From contig NZ_BOON01000049.1 of the NCBI RefSeq assembly GCF_016863255.1, forward strand, positions 1 through 64,000: a stretch of 64,000 nt of DNA, given 5' to 3'. Origin of the DNA: Planosporangium mesophilum (GTDB taxonomy: Bacteria > Actinomycetota > Actinomycetes > Mycobacteriales > Micromonosporaceae). The notes below the pieces were generated by a model that was not told the DNA's origin, searched no databases, and saw nothing but the letters and a program-made list of their open reading frames with translations. The translations under genes were made by a program, and so were the position numbers. Positions within the stretch are counted from its first letter, which is position 1; every line of letters begins with the position of its first letter. Below, one piece after another: positions 34,718-43,561 of this stretch.

Positions 34718-36127
34718 CTAGCTCCGGGCCCGTACGGGCGGTTCGTGGTCGGGCTCGGGCTCCCCGGCGCGGGCGGGCCTGCCGGCGGTGTCGTCAACGG
34801 CGGTGTCGTCGCCGACGGCACGGTGGCCGTCCCCGGCGACGGCCACCGCCGCCCAGCAGGCGGCGCTCGCGCACGCCATCAGTACGAGCGGAATGGTGAC
34901 GCGGCCCAGCGACGTCACCAGGTGCCACTCCAGGTCGTGCATGCTGATCGCGTACGTCACGACCAGCGTGCCGGCGTAGGCGAACGCGACCAGCCACATC
35001 CACGCGTCCGACCCCATGCCCAGCTCACGTCGCCGGCCCCGCAGGAACAGCGCACCGAGCAGGGCCACGGCGAGGGACAGTACCGTGATCATCCCGATCA
35101 CGTCCCACATCGCGCCGAGGGTCGGGGGGATCCGGTCGAGCACCGCCGGGTCCCCGGTGATCAGCCCCCGGAAATGGCCGCCCTTGACCAGGTCGGTGCT
35201 GGCGCCGAGGGACCGTACGAGCGCCGACCACACGCCCCCGGCCGCCACCGGGATCCACACCATCCAGGCCCTGCGGAGGTTGCGGCGTTCGCGCAGGGTC
35301 AGCAGCGCGGCGAACATGACGACCTGGACGAAGCCCTCGTTCTTACTGAGCGCCGCGACGGCCAACAGCAGCAACGGCAGGGTTGGGCGCTGCCACGGAT
35401 CGCGGCCGTACAGCAGCAGCACCGCGCCGGCCACGAACGCCGCCGACCACACCGGGTCGGCCTGTCCGCCGGTGATGGTGGCGGGCGCGGTGGCCCACAC
35501 GGCCACCATGACGCCGACGGCGGCCAGCCGGGAGACGATGGCCGGCGCCCGGTCGGTCACCGTACGCACGGCGAGGCCGAGCATGACGATCGCGGAGAGG
35601 GTGACCACCGTCGACAGCGCCTGCGCCACCCGGTAGTCGTAGCCGGAGAGCACGCTCCACGCGGCGGCCTGGGTGGCCGAGGGCAGCGGCGGGTAGTCGC
35701 ACTGCAGGTCGTGGCAGAGCGGGTTGCCGATGGTGTACCTCGAGAACTCCGCGCCCTTGGTGAAGTACGCGGCGTGCAGCCACCAGATGGAGTGCGCGTC
35801 CCAGTTCAGGGGCTGAGCCAGGAAGAACACGCAGGGCACCGCGAGCGGTACGACCAGCCAGACGGCGTCGACCCACGAGCCGTGGAGCAGTCGGCCGCCC
35901 CCTCGCCGGAGCAGCACGGCTGCCAAGGCGACCTCCGCCACCAACGCAGCCACCAGCCACGGCACCAACGGACCGCCGACGATCAGCATCGCGATCGTGG
36001 CCACGGTGAAGACCAGAGCGGCCACCAGCGGCGCGAAGAGGGCGGCGAAGGGGACGCTGCGGGTGAGGGCGAAGGCCAGCGGCAGTCCGGCGACGGTTAC
36101 CAGTACGACCGCGAAGAGCGCGCTCAT
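34718..36127 (-). CDS. Polytopic membrane protein, GT-C glycosyltransferase-like
   Basis: 469 residues with about eleven transmembrane helices. A large first extracellular loop holds NWDAHSIWWLHAAYF (about 108-122), where the Asp fits the metal/catalytic position of GT-C enzymes using lipid-linked sugars. GNPLCHDLQCDYPPLPS follows. The C-terminus is polar. Acceptor and sugar are unknown. It follows the small membrane protein at 36135-36563 with an eight-base gap, so an operon pair. Confidence 0.8.
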   Translation of the reverse strand: MSALFAVVLVTVAGLPLAFALTRSVPFAALFAPLVAALVFTVATIAMLIVGGPLVPWLVAALVAEVALAAVLLRRGGGRLLHGSWVDAVWLVVPLAVPCVFFLAQPLNWDAHSIWWLHAAYFTKGAEFSRYTIGNPLCHDLQCDYPPLPSATQAAAWSVLSGYDYRVAQALSTVVTLSAIVMLGLAVRTVTDRAPAIVSRLAAVGVMVAVWATAPATITGGQADPVWSAAFVAGAVLLLYGRDPWQRPTLPLLLLAVAALSKNEGFVQVVMFAALLTLRERRNLRRAWMVWIPVAAGGVWSALVRSLGASTDLVKGGHFRGLITGDPAVLDRIPPTLGAMWDVIGMITVLSLAVALLGALFLRGRRRELGMGSDAWMWLVAFAYAGTLVVTYAISMHDLEWHLVTSLGRVTIPLVLMACASAACWAAVAVAGDGHRAVGDDTAVDDTAGRPARAGEPEPDHEPPVRARS

Positions 36128-36134
36128 CGCGGCC

Positions 36135-36563
36135 TCACCCGACCCGCGTCACGACGAGCCGGACGCCGTTGGGCGCGGCCGGGTCCTCGACGACCTTGAC
36201 CCGCACCTGGGCCTGCCCGGGGTCGGGGACCATCCGCGCACCGGCCATGATCCCGAACTCGATCAGGCGGTGCCGCCACAGGTCCCACGGCAGTTCGGGG
36301 TACATCCGGGTGCCGGGTGGCACCTGCGCGGCGAGGTCCCGACGGAGCTGCTCGAACTGGCTGCGCTGCCGCAGCGCGTCGACCTGGGGGTTCGTTCCGT
36401 CGAGCATGTTCAGGCCGTCGCGGGTCGAGACGAACGCGCCCGTACCGGCGTACCAGAACATGAGCAACGCCAATATGACGACAAGGGGCTGGATGACGAA
36501 CGTCCTGACCCGTTGCCGCCTGTGCCCGGCCGCGCTGTCCTTCGTCAACGACTGCAGCGTCAT
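36135..36563 (-). CDS. Single-pass membrane protein, hypothetical
   Basis: 142 residues from ATG 36563, with GGAGAAGG directly upstream; an ATG at 36623 would add 20 residues. One transmembrane helix (VIQPLVVILALLMFWYAG, about 23-40), then an extracytoplasmic domain with DGLNMLDGTNPQVDALRQR and PGTRMYPELPWDLWRHRLIE. Coupled to the GT-C protein, so it may be its partner. No known family recognised. Confidence 0.75.
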   Translation of the reverse strand: MTLQSLTKDSAAGHRRQRVRTFVIQPLVVILALLMFWYAGTGAFVSTRDGLNMLDGTNPQVDALRQRSQFEQLRRDLAAQVPPGTRMYPELPWDLWRHRLIEFGIMAGARMVPDPGQAQVRVKVVEDPAAPNGVRLVVTRVG

Positions 36564-36765
36564 CCTTCTCCACAGATCCACGCGGGCGCGGCCCACCTGA
36601 GCGTCAATTCCGGCAACGACCACCGGTCAGCCCGGTTACGGGAAAATTGGACGCCGCGAGAACCGGGAAGCGGATGCGACCCTACCGGTGTACGCGAGAA
36701 AAATTCTAGTAGGGGGGCCGTGGCGGCTTGGTCACAAGGTCGACGCCGTTGGATCACGCACGGTC

Positions 36766-36838
36766 GCGACAGGTCCGCCGCGACACGGACCGCCGCGACA
36801 CGGCCGCCGCGACACGGCCGCCGCGACACGGACCGCCG
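36766..36838. repeat. 14-15 bp tandem repeat, five copies
   Basis: Units of the form CGACACGGACCGCCG, two of them one base shorter. The array sits in the gap downstream of the carboxypeptidase gene and runs into its terminator palindrome. Confidence 0.88.
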
Positions 36839-36858
36839 CGGCCCCGGGGCCGCGGCGG
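36833..36858 (-). terminator. Perfect 26-bp palindrome downstream of the carboxypeptidase
   Basis: CCGCCGCGGCCCC followed by its exact complement without a spacer, 20 bases after the stop at 36879. GACAC/GTGTC flanks extend the fold. Strong terminator or extrusion site. Confidence 0.75.
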
Positions 36859-36878
36859 CGGTGTCGGATGGCGCGTGA

Positions 36879-38225
36879 TCAGGTCTTCGAACGGTTCCGC
36901 CGCAGGGTGGACAGCAGGACCCCCAGCGCCAGCGGCACGGTGACCACGACGACGGCCAGGCTTCCCACGTTGTGGGGCGTCCAGCGGCTCATCGCCTGTC
37001 GCCGCGACCGCGGTACCGCCGCCACCGGCACGGCGCTCACCGAGCGGAGCGCCGGCGGTACCGATCTATGACTGGGGCTGGGTTTGGGGTCGGTCTCCCC
37101 CGGCTCGACCAACCGGCCCACCGCCGCCCCGGCGGGCACCGAGAAGCCCCAGTCGAGCAGCGCCGCGCCCTGCTGCCAGCCGCGGACCGGCTCGGTCTCC
37201 GCACCGAGCAACGTCACCACCAGCCGCCGGCCGTTGCGCTCCGCGGCGCCGACGTAGGTGTGGCGGGCCAGGTCGGTGAAGCCCACCTTGCCGCCCAGGG
37301 CGCCCGGGTACTGGTAGAGCAACTGGTTGTCGTTGCCCATCTCGAAACCCTTGGGATCCTGCGGCGGCTGGGGCGGCACGGAGGCCACCTGGGTCGAGGT
37401 GTACGTACGGAAGTCGGGGCGGGCGAAGTCGGCGCGCGAGATCAGCGCCAGGTCGTACGCGCTGGTGAACTGGTTCGGCCCGTCGAGACCGGACGGGGTG
37501 TCCGCGTGCGTGTCCAGCGCACCGAGGTGACGGGCCGTCTCGTTCATCAGCCGCAGGCCGCCCGCCAGTCCGTCGTCGCCACCACCCAGCCTGGCGAGGA
37601 CGTTGGCCGCGTCGTTGCCCGAGTTCAGCATCAGCCCCAGCCAGAGCGTCTCGATCCGGTAGTGGCCGCCGGCCAGCAGGCCCATGGCCGAACTGCCTGG
37701 CTCGAAGTCCAGGTCGGCGTCGGTGACCTCGATGACCTGGGCGGGATCCAGCTTGGGCAGCACCGCCGCCGCCAGCAGCAGCTTCTGCACGCTGGCTGGT
37801 GGGCTCAGCTCGTGGGGGCCGCAGGCGCCGAGCACGGCACCGGTGTCGAGGTCGGCCACCACCCACGAGGTGGCGCTGATGTTCGTTGGTGGCGGCGGCG
37901 CGCCGGCCGGCACCGTCAGCCCCGCGGTCGCCAGACCCTCGCCGCCGATCGTGGGCAGCGCCGCGTCGCGCGGCGGCGGGGTCGGGCGGGGCAGCCGCGC
38001 GACGGGCGTGGGCGGGGTCGGGCACGGCACGAACGGCGGCCGGGTGGCGTTCGCCGGCACGATCGGGACGCTCGCCGACGGGGCCGGAGAACCGGCCGAC
38101 CCCGGAGCGCTCGCCGACGGACGGGGCGCCGGGGACGGGCTCGTACCCGGGGCCGGCGTGGCAACCGGCGACACCAGCAACGCACCCGCAAGGGCCGCCA
38201 TCACACCTCTACCGCTCACAAACAC
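36879..38225 (-). CDS. D-alanyl-D-alanine carboxypeptidase (serine, S11 family)
   Basis: 448 residues. Signal sequence and a long Pro/Ser/Ala-rich stretch (25-125), then the penicillin-binding domain: SVQK (catalytic Ser-x-x-Lys, near 190), NSGN as the SxN box, and GGKVGFTD where most members have KTG. A C-terminal transmembrane helix (about 420-440) anchors it outside the membrane. It trims pentapeptide side chains of peptidoglycan. The start is uncertain: GTG 38225, GTG 38219 or ATG 38201, none with a good ribosome site. Confidence 0.88.
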   Translation of the reverse strand: MFVSGRGVMAALAGALLVSPVATPAPGTSPSPAPRPSASAPGSAGSPAPSASVPIVPANATRPPFVPCPTPPTPVARLPRPTPPPRDAALPTIGGEGLATAGLTVPAGAPPPPTNISATSWVVADLDTGAVLGACGPHELSPPASVQKLLLAAAVLPKLDPAQVIEVTDADLDFEPGSSAMGLLAGGHYRIETLWLGLMLNSGNDAANVLARLGGGDDGLAGGLRLMNETARHLGALDTHADTPSGLDGPNQFTSAYDLALISRADFARPDFRTYTSTQVASVPPQPPQDPKGFEMGNDNQLLYQYPGALGGKVGFTDLARHTYVGAAERNGRRLVVTLLGAETEPVRGWQQGAALLDWGFSVPAGAAVGRLVEPGETDPKPSPSHRSVPPALRSVSAVPVAAVPRSRRQAMSRWTPHNVGSLAVVVVTVPLALGVLLSTLRRNRSKT

Positions 38226-38393
38226 GGAGGTTAACGGGCCTTCGGCGGCGTCGCACGGGATCGCGCAACCAGGGCGAACGCCCTGGCGAAGGGCGCATCG
38301 ACGGTACCCGGAAGGGTCCGCCACCGCCGTCAAAAACGGCCGTTCATGGACCAGATAGCTCGGTACCGTGGCGGCGGATCCGGCAGTGGCAGG

Positions 38394-38543
38394 TCAGTGG
38401 CCGGACAGTTCCCGGTCGGGCTGGTAACCGTACGCGGCCTCCCGCACCTCCTCGTCGCTCTGCGCCGCGGCCCCCAGTGCGCCGCCGAGAGTGGCGAGCG
38501 ACGATGCCAACCGGGCCAGCTTGAGCTGATCAGTCAGCCCCAC
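38394..38543 (-). CDS. Small hypothetical protein (49 residues)
   Basis: GTG 38543 opens a frame VGLTDQLKLARLASSLATLG that continues GALGAAAQSDEEVREAAYGY and ends QPDRELSGH. The composition is protein-like with codon bias as in its neighbours, and it sits alone between the BON gene and the carboxypeptidase. Upstream, the frame runs on through the 15-bp repeat as ALSRH units, so a longer form is possible. No family recognised. Confidence 0.55.
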   Translation of the reverse strand: MGLTDQLKLARLASSLATLGGALGAAAQSDEEVREAAYGYQPDRELSGH

Positions 38544-38562
38544 CGGCTGCCCGGTGCCTCGG

Positions 38563-38688
38563 CGTGACCGGCTCAGGGCGTGACGGCTCAGGGCGTGACG
38601 GCTCAGGGCGTGACGGCTCAGGGCGTGACGGCTCAGGGCGCGACCGGCCTCAGCGTGACCGGCTCAGGGCGACCGGCTCAGGGCGTGA
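38563..38688. repeat. 15-bp tandem repeat carrying the BON gene stop codon
   Basis: About five near-perfect and three diverged units of CGTGACGGCTCAGGG. On the minus strand each unit holds CCCTGA; the one at 38678-38683 supplies the final Pro and TGA of the BON gene. Downstream copies repeat that stop. Confidence 0.9.
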
Positions 38689-39355
38689 CCACGATGCGGT
38701 TGTCCACGTGGGTGACGCCCGGGGCTGACCAGGCGACCCGCTCCGCCTCCTCCCGCTCCGCCCAGGAGCGCACGGTTCCGGTCAGCACGACCTGATCGCC
38801 CTTCACCTCCACGGAGATCTGCTGGGCGTCCGTGGCGGCGCTGCGAACCAGCGCGTGCTCGATGCGCTGCTTGAGGTCCTCCAGCGAGGACGCGATCCGA
38901 GGCCGGACGGTGATCAGGTTCGTGACGCCGCGGACACCGGCCAGCCGGCGCACCGCGCGCTCGGCCGCCCGTCGCTCGTACTCCCACCCGACCTCACCGC
39001 GGAGGATGACCCAGCCCTTCGACACGGTCACCTCGAGGTTCTCGATCGGGACGAACGCGTCCCACTCCAGGGCGTGCGTCGCGGCCGCGGCGATGTCGGC
39101 GTCGGTACGCTCGGCGGAGCTGGGCAGGCGCACCTCGATGTCATTGGCGACCGCCCGCACCCCGCGTACGTGGTGGGTGATGCGCTCGGCTACCCACTTC
39201 TTGGCGTAGTTGTCCACCCACCCCATGAGCGTCACGATGCCGTCCTTGACCGCCACGCCGATCTCGTTGGGCTGGACGCGGGCGTCCCAGTTCAACTCCT
39301 CGATCACGTCGAGCTGGATCTGATCGTCGGTCCGCGGCTCCGCTGCGGTGGTCAT
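38678..39355 (-). CDS. BON-domain protein (three BON repeats)
   Basis: 225 residues with three consecutive BON domains, each with the glycine hinge: VAVKDGIVTLMGWVDNYAKK, VTVSKGWVILRGEVGWEYER and VEVKGDQVVLTGTVRSWAER. No signal peptide is seen, so it is probably cytoplasmic, unlike OsmY. BON proteins bind phospholipid or protect envelopes under stress. ATG 39355 has a weak ribosome site. Its stop codon is part of a tandem repeat. Confidence 0.92.
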   Translation of the reverse strand: MTTAAEPRTDDQIQLDVIEELNWDARVQPNEIGVAVKDGIVTLMGWVDNYAKKWVAERITHHVRGVRAVANDIEVRLPSSAERTDADIAAAATHALEWDAFVPIENLEVTVSKGWVILRGEVGWEYERRAAERAVRRLAGVRGVTNLITVRPRIASSLEDLKQRIEHALVRSAATDAQQISVEVKGDQVVLTGTVRSWAEREEAERVAWSAPGVTHVDNRIVVTP

Positions 39356-39440
39356 GCGCAATTACCCGCCCACCGGGGATGACATGGGATCACCCGGTTC
39401 GGGTGAAGGGTCAAGATCCACGCCGGGTGTCCAGCAGAGG

Positions 39441-39510
39441 CTCGCAACAGTGTGGGCGAAACTGCTGCTGTCACCGAGCGCTCAGCAGCAGTTTCGCCCA
39501 CACTGCGAGG
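39441..39510 (-). terminator. Large hairpin (22-bp perfect arms) downstream of gnd
   Basis: AGTGTGGGCGAAACTGCTGC and two more bases (39449-39470) pair exactly with 39483-39504 around a 12-base loop; outer CTCGCA/TGCGAG adds six pairs after a three-base bulge. It lies 57 bases after the gnd stop. It is much longer than needed for termination and may be a dispersed palindromic element. Confidence 0.7.
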
Positions 39511-39566
39511 ATTTTGGAGTGCGCGGTGGCGCGGGCCCTGGAGTGCAGCGCGCGGCGCACGCAGAC

Positions 39567-40997
39567 CTACGCGCTCACCTCGCTGCGGTCACCGCCCCAC
39601 AGCGTGTGGAAGGCCCCGTTGCGGTCCACCCGGCGGTACGTGTGGGCACCGAAGAAGTCGCGCTGCCCCTGTACCAGCGCGGCCGGCAGCCGCTGCGCCC
39701 GCAGGCCGTCGTAGTAGGCCAGCGCCGTCGAGAAGCCCGGCACCGGGATACCCGACTGTGCCGCCGTGGCGACCACCCGCCGCCACGAGTCCTGCGCGCC
39801 GGCGACGGCGTCCCGGAAGTGGTCGTCGACGAGCAGTGTGGGCAGGTCGGGGTCGGCGTCGTAGGCGGCCCGGATCCGGTCGAGGAACCGCGCGCGGATG
39901 ATGCAGCCGCCGCGCCAGATGGTCGCCATCGCGCCCGGGTCGATGTTCCAGCCGTACTCGGCGCTGCCGGCCTGGATCTGGTTGAAGCCCTGCGCGTACG
40001 CGACGATCTTCGACGCGTACAGCGCCTGCTCGACGTCCTCGACGAGCGCGTCGACGTCGCCGACCCTGCTGGGCCGCGGCCCGGGCAGGTCACGCGCGGC
40101 GTCGCGCAGGTCGGCGTGGCCGGACAGCGACCGGGCGAAGACCGCCTCCGCGATGCCGCTCACCGGCACGCCGAGGTCGAGCGCGATCTGTACGGTCCAC
40201 CGGCCGGTGCCCTTCTGCTCGGCCTGGTCGACCACCGCGTCCACGAACGGCTTGCCGGTCGCCGCGTCGGTGTGCGCGAGCACTTCGGCCGTGATCTCGA
40301 TCAGGTACGACTCCAGCCGGCCGGTGTTCCACCGGCGGAACACCTCGGCGATCTGCGCCGGCTCCATCCCGCCGGCGTGCCGTAGCAGTTCGTACGCCTC
40401 CGCGATGAGCTGCATGTCGGAGTACTCGATGCCGTTGTGGACCATCTTGACGAAGTGACCGGCGCCGTCCGGGCCGACGTAGGTGCAGCAGGGGGTGCCG
40501 TCGACCTTCGCCGAGATGTCCTCCAGCAGCGGCCCGAGCGCCTCGTACGACTCGGGCGACCCGCCGGGCATGATGCTCGGCCCGTGCAGCGCGCCCTCCT
40601 CGCCACCGGAGACCCCGGTACCGACGAAGTGCAGGCCGCGCTCGCGCAGCGCCGCCTCGCGCCGCCGGGTGTCGGCGAAGTGCGCGTTGCCGGCGTCGAT
40701 GATCATGTCGCCCGGCTCCAGCAGCGGGGCGAACTCCTCGATCACGGCGTCGGTCGGTGCGCCGGCCTTGACCATGATCACCACCCGCCGGGGCCGCTCC
40801 AGCGAGGCCACGAACTGCTCGGGGGTATCGGCCGGCAGGAACGTACCCTCGTGGCCGAACTCCTCGACCAACGCCTTGGTCCGCTCCGGCGACCGGTTGT
40901 GGACGGCGACCGCGTGCCCGTGCCTGGCCAGGTTGCGTGCCAGGTTGCGGCCCATCACCGCCAGGCCGGTCACACCGATCTGTGCCTTGTCCGCCAT
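39567..40997 (-). CDS. gnd: 6-phosphogluconate dehydrogenase, decarboxylating
   Basis: 476 residues, the long GndA type. NADP-binding VTGLAVMGRNLARNLARHGH, substrate-site GTGVSGGEEGALHGPSIMPG and the catalytic KMVHNGIEYSDMQ are intact. It oxidises 6-phosphogluconate to ribulose 5-phosphate, CO2 and NADPH. It is divergent from gluconate kinase, so imported gluconate would be phosphorylated and oxidised by neighbouring genes. A palindrome between them may serve both. Confidence 0.97.
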   Translation of the reverse strand: MADKAQIGVTGLAVMGRNLARNLARHGHAVAVHNRSPERTKALVEEFGHEGTFLPADTPEQFVASLERPRRVVIMVKAGAPTDAVIEEFAPLLEPGDMIIDAGNAHFADTRRREAALRERGLHFVGTGVSGGEEGALHGPSIMPGGSPESYEALGPLLEDISAKVDGTPCCTYVGPDGAGHFVKMVHNGIEYSDMQLIAEAYELLRHAGGMEPAQIAEVFRRWNTGRLESYLIEITAEVLAHTDAATGKPFVDAVVDQAEQKGTGRWTVQIALDLGVPVSGIAEAVFARSLSGHADLRDAARDLPGPRPSRVGDVDALVEDVEQALYASKIVAYAQGFNQIQAGSAEYGWNIDPGAMATIWRGGCIIRARFLDRIRAAYDADPDLPTLLVDDHFRDAVAGAQDSWRRVVATAAQSGIPVPGFSTALAYYDGLRAQRLPAALVQGQRDFFGAHTYRRVDRNGAFHTLWGGDRSEVSA

Positions 40998-41074
40998 GGT
41001 GCCTCGTCCCTTCCGTCCTCAGCCCGGTCGAGTTCCTCGTATTGCGCCCGTCCGAGCCGACGCTACCCCGGCCC

Positions 41075-41090
41075 GACCGTGACCACGGTC
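41075..41090. promoter_or_regulatory. Palindrome between gnd and gntK, candidate operator
   Basis: GACCGTGACCACGGTC: two 7-bp arms with a 2-bp centre, in the divergent promoter region. The size suits a dimeric regulator (GntR or LacI type); no regulator gene is adjacent. Confidence 0.5.
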
Positions 41091-41156
41091 TTCACATCCG
41101 ATACCTCCCTCACAGCGGACTATGTGTCGGTAGTTACCCCTGTGCGTGGTGTCCGA

Positions 41157-41771
41157 ATGGCAGATACATTGCCCGGCATGCCGAACACATCGCCCGGCGG
41201 GCCGAACTCCGCGACCGGCACGCCGACCGAGCCCGGCGAACCGGAGAACCCTCCGGTCGTCCTGGTCACCGGGGTCTCCGGTAGCGGCAAGACCACCGTG
41301 GGATCGATGCTCGCCGGCCGCCTCGGGTGGCGGTACGCCGAGGCCGACGACTTCCACCCGCAGGCCAACATCGAGAAGATGGCCGCCGGCCAACCGCTCA
41401 CCGACGCCGACCGCAAGCCGTGGCTGGAGGCGATCGGGCGCTGGATCGACGAGCGGCGCGCCGCGCACGAACCCGGCGTCGTCACCTCGTCCGGGCTCAA
41501 GCGGGCGTACCGCGAACTGCTGCGCGAGGGCCGCCCCGGGGTCCGCCCGGTGTTCCTGGCCGGCAGCCCCGACCTGATCAAGAGCCGCATGGTCGCGCGG
41601 CACGGCCACTTCTTCGCCCCCGGCATGCTCGACAGCCAGTTCGCCGACCTGGAACCGCCCGAGCCCGACGAGGGCGTCTTCACCGTATCGGTGGACGGCA
41701 CGCCGGCCCAGGTCGTCGACCAGATCCTCACCGGTCTCGACCTGCCGGCCGAGCCGCTCGATCACCCGTAG
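41157..41771 (+). CDS. gntK: Gluconokinase
   Basis: 204 residues. P-loop VTGVSGSGKTTVGSMLA, then the gluconokinase signature EADDFHPQANIEKMAAGQPL, DADRKPWLEAIGRW and the acceptor-site SSGLKRAYRELLR. It makes 6-phosphogluconate for gnd. The first 30 residues (Pro/Gly/Thr repeats) are not conserved. ATG 41178 is an alternative start: a TACATT stands seven bases before it, as for a leaderless mRNA. Confidence 0.94.
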   Translation: MADTLPGMPNTSPGGPNSATGTPTEPGEPENPPVVLVTGVSGSGKTTVGSMLAGRLGWRYAEADDFHPQANIEKMAAGQPLTDADRKPWLEAIGRWIDERRAAHEPGVVTSSGLKRAYRELLREGRPGVRPVFLAGSPDLIKSRMVARHGHFFAPGMLDSQFADLEPPEPDEGVFTVSVDGTPAQVVDQILTGLDLPAEPLDHP

Positions 41772-41772
41772 C

Positions 41773-41801
41773 GCGGAGGGGCACGAGGAGCGCCCCTCCG
41801 C
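41773..41801. terminator. Bidirectional terminator hairpin
   Basis: GCGGAGGGGC and GCCCCTCCGC with a nine-base loop between converging genes gntK and the VWA protein. Confidence 0.8.
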
Positions 41802-41806
41802 TGCGC

Positions 41807-43561
41807 CTACCGCCGTACGCCGGTCCGCAGGGCGATCGCCTTGAGGAAGAGGTCACCGACCTTCGAGGGGTCGGACGTGGTGAACGTGCCGCCACCGGTC
41901 GTATCGGTGATGCGCTTCAGGTCGCCCTCGACGACGTCGTTGCCGATGCCGACCGCGATGACCTGGACCGGCCGGGCCGGGTCCGCGACCCTCCTCAGCT
42001 CCTCGACCAGTTGGTCGAGGGACAGGCCCGACTGGTCGTCGTTCATCCCGTCCGTCATGATCACGACGGAGTTGACCCGGCTCGGGTCCCAGCCGGCCTG
42101 TACCGCCTTGTAGGCCGCCAGCGTCGTGTCGTACAGGCCGTTGCCGCCGTCCCGCTTCGACTTGACCTCGCCCAGCGCGGCGAGCAACTGCTGGCGCTGC
42201 TCGGACAGCGGAGCGATGGGTACCAGCTGACGGTAGTCGTTGGCGCCGTCGAGCTGGGTGGAGAAGATCCACAGCCCGGCCGACCAGGTGTCGTCGAACA
42301 GCGCCAGCCCGCGCAGCGCGGCCTCGATCGTCACCTGCTGCCTGGTCGCGCCGCCGGCGCTGGGAACCGGCTGGGTCATCGAGGAGGACACGTCGATGAC
42401 CGCGAGCATCCGGCCCGGCGAGGTGACCGTGGTCCAGGTGGAGAGCAGGGTCTCGATGCGACCCGGGTCGGGCGGGGTGGCGGTCGGCGCGGTCAGCGAC
42501 GGGGCGCCCCTGGGCGCGGCGAAGCCGGCACCCACGCCGCCGTCGTCGCCGCGCAGCCCGACGGCGGCGAGCCGGTTGCGGTACGCGTCGCCGGCGAGCA
42601 GTGCGAGCACCGCCCCGGCCGCGGTCCCCTTGTCCACGGACGTACCGGGCATGACCGCGAACGGGTAGTCCAGCGGCACCGGCGCCGGGTCCACGTACAG
42701 CGCGGCCAGCGGTACCGGCGGCTGCTTGCTGTTGTACGAGATGACCGCCTGCTCGGTCAGCGGCGCGGCGGTGAGGCTCCGCGCGGCCGACGTGACGTCC
42801 GTCGAGCGGGGGAACCGCGCGAGCAGGTCCTCCCGCAGCGCCGAGCGCCCGATGGCGAACGCCCGCAACGCCCCGACGGTCGTCTGCCGGCCGGCCGACC
42901 CCCCGACCGCCTCGCCTGCGCTGACCAGCGCCAGCAGGCCGGACAGCCCGGCCGCGTCCCGGGTGGGCTCGACCACGCCGCTGCGCACCCTGATGTCGGA
43001 GATCAGGCGGGGAAACAGGTCGGTCCAGGTCAGCTTCTTGTTCGGCCAGCCGAGCGCGGTCGCCGCCGATTCCGGCATCGCCAGGACGACCGGGCTGCGC
43101 GCGACCGACTGGGCGTCGTCCGGCACCCAGTCCTGCCCGCCGGAGCGCAGCCGCTGCAGCCACATCGACGAGTCCGGAATCCACACGTCCGGGACCTTCG
43201 TCCTGACGCTGGCCTGGCCCAGCCCGCCGAGCGAGGACCCGTGGTGGTTGGCGATCGCCGCCGCGACATCGGCCGGATCGGCCGAGATGACCTCGACCGA
43301 CACGCACTTGTCACCCGAGCGCAGTTCACCTTCCGCCTTGGCCATGGTCTCCCGTACGGCCGGCGCGATCTCGGGGGCGGCCGAAAGCGACAGGTTGATC
43401 TTTTGGCCGCACAGCTGGTTGGTGAGCGCACGGTAGGCGCCCCAGCTTCCGGTCAGAACGACGAGTACGGCGACGGCGGCGGCGACGATGCTCAGTGCGC
43501 CGGGGGCCGACCGGCCCTCGCGGCGTGGCCGGCTGTGGGCCCGAGCGTGACGACCTCCCAC
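41807..43561 (-). CDS. Membrane-anchored solute-binding and von Willebrand factor A protein
   Basis: 584 residues. N-terminal transmembrane helix (about 22-42), a family-1 solute-binding-like domain (55-350: INLSLSAAPEIAPAVRETMA, VPDVWIPDSSMWLQR, AVISYNSKQ), and a C-terminal VWA domain (380-575) with MIDAS DVSSSM and later TDGMNDD. The architecture is common in actinobacteria next to no transporter, so ligand binding may be read out by VWA-mediated contacts rather than import. GTG 43561 is the first start; the ribosome site is weak. Confidence 0.88.
   Translation of the reverse strand: MGGRHARAHSRPRREGRSAPGALSIVAAAVAVLVVLTGSWGAYRALTNQLCGQKINLSLSAAPEIAPAVRETMAKAEGELRSGDKCVSVEVISADPADVAAAIANHHGSSLGGLGQASVRTKVPDVWIPDSSMWLQRLRSGGQDWVPDDAQSVARSPVVLAMPESAATALGWPNKKLTWTDLFPRLISDIRVRSGVVEPTRDAAGLSGLLALVSAGEAVGGSAGRQTTVGALRAFAIGRSALREDLLARFPRSTDVTSAARSLTAAPLTEQAVISYNSKQPPVPLAALYVDPAPVPLDYPFAVMPGTSVDKGTAAGAVLALLAGDAYRNRLAAVGLRGDDGGVGAGFAAPRGAPSLTAPTATPPDPGRIETLLSTWTTVTSPGRMLAVIDVSSSMTQPVPSAGGATRQQVTIEAALRGLALFDDTWSAGLWIFSTQLDGANDYRQLVPIAPLSEQRQQLLAALGEVKSKRDGGNGLYDTTLAAYKAVQAGWDPSRVNSVVIMTDGMNDDQSGLSLDQLVEELRRVADPARPVQVIAVGIGNDVVEGDLKRITDTTGGGTFTTSDPSKVGDLFLKAIALRTGVRR

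Noticed and set aside
34727..34738. Palindrome GCCCGTACGGGC as an operator
   Set aside because: It lies in the coding C-terminus of the GT-C protein and is one of many GTAC-centred palindromes in this sequence.
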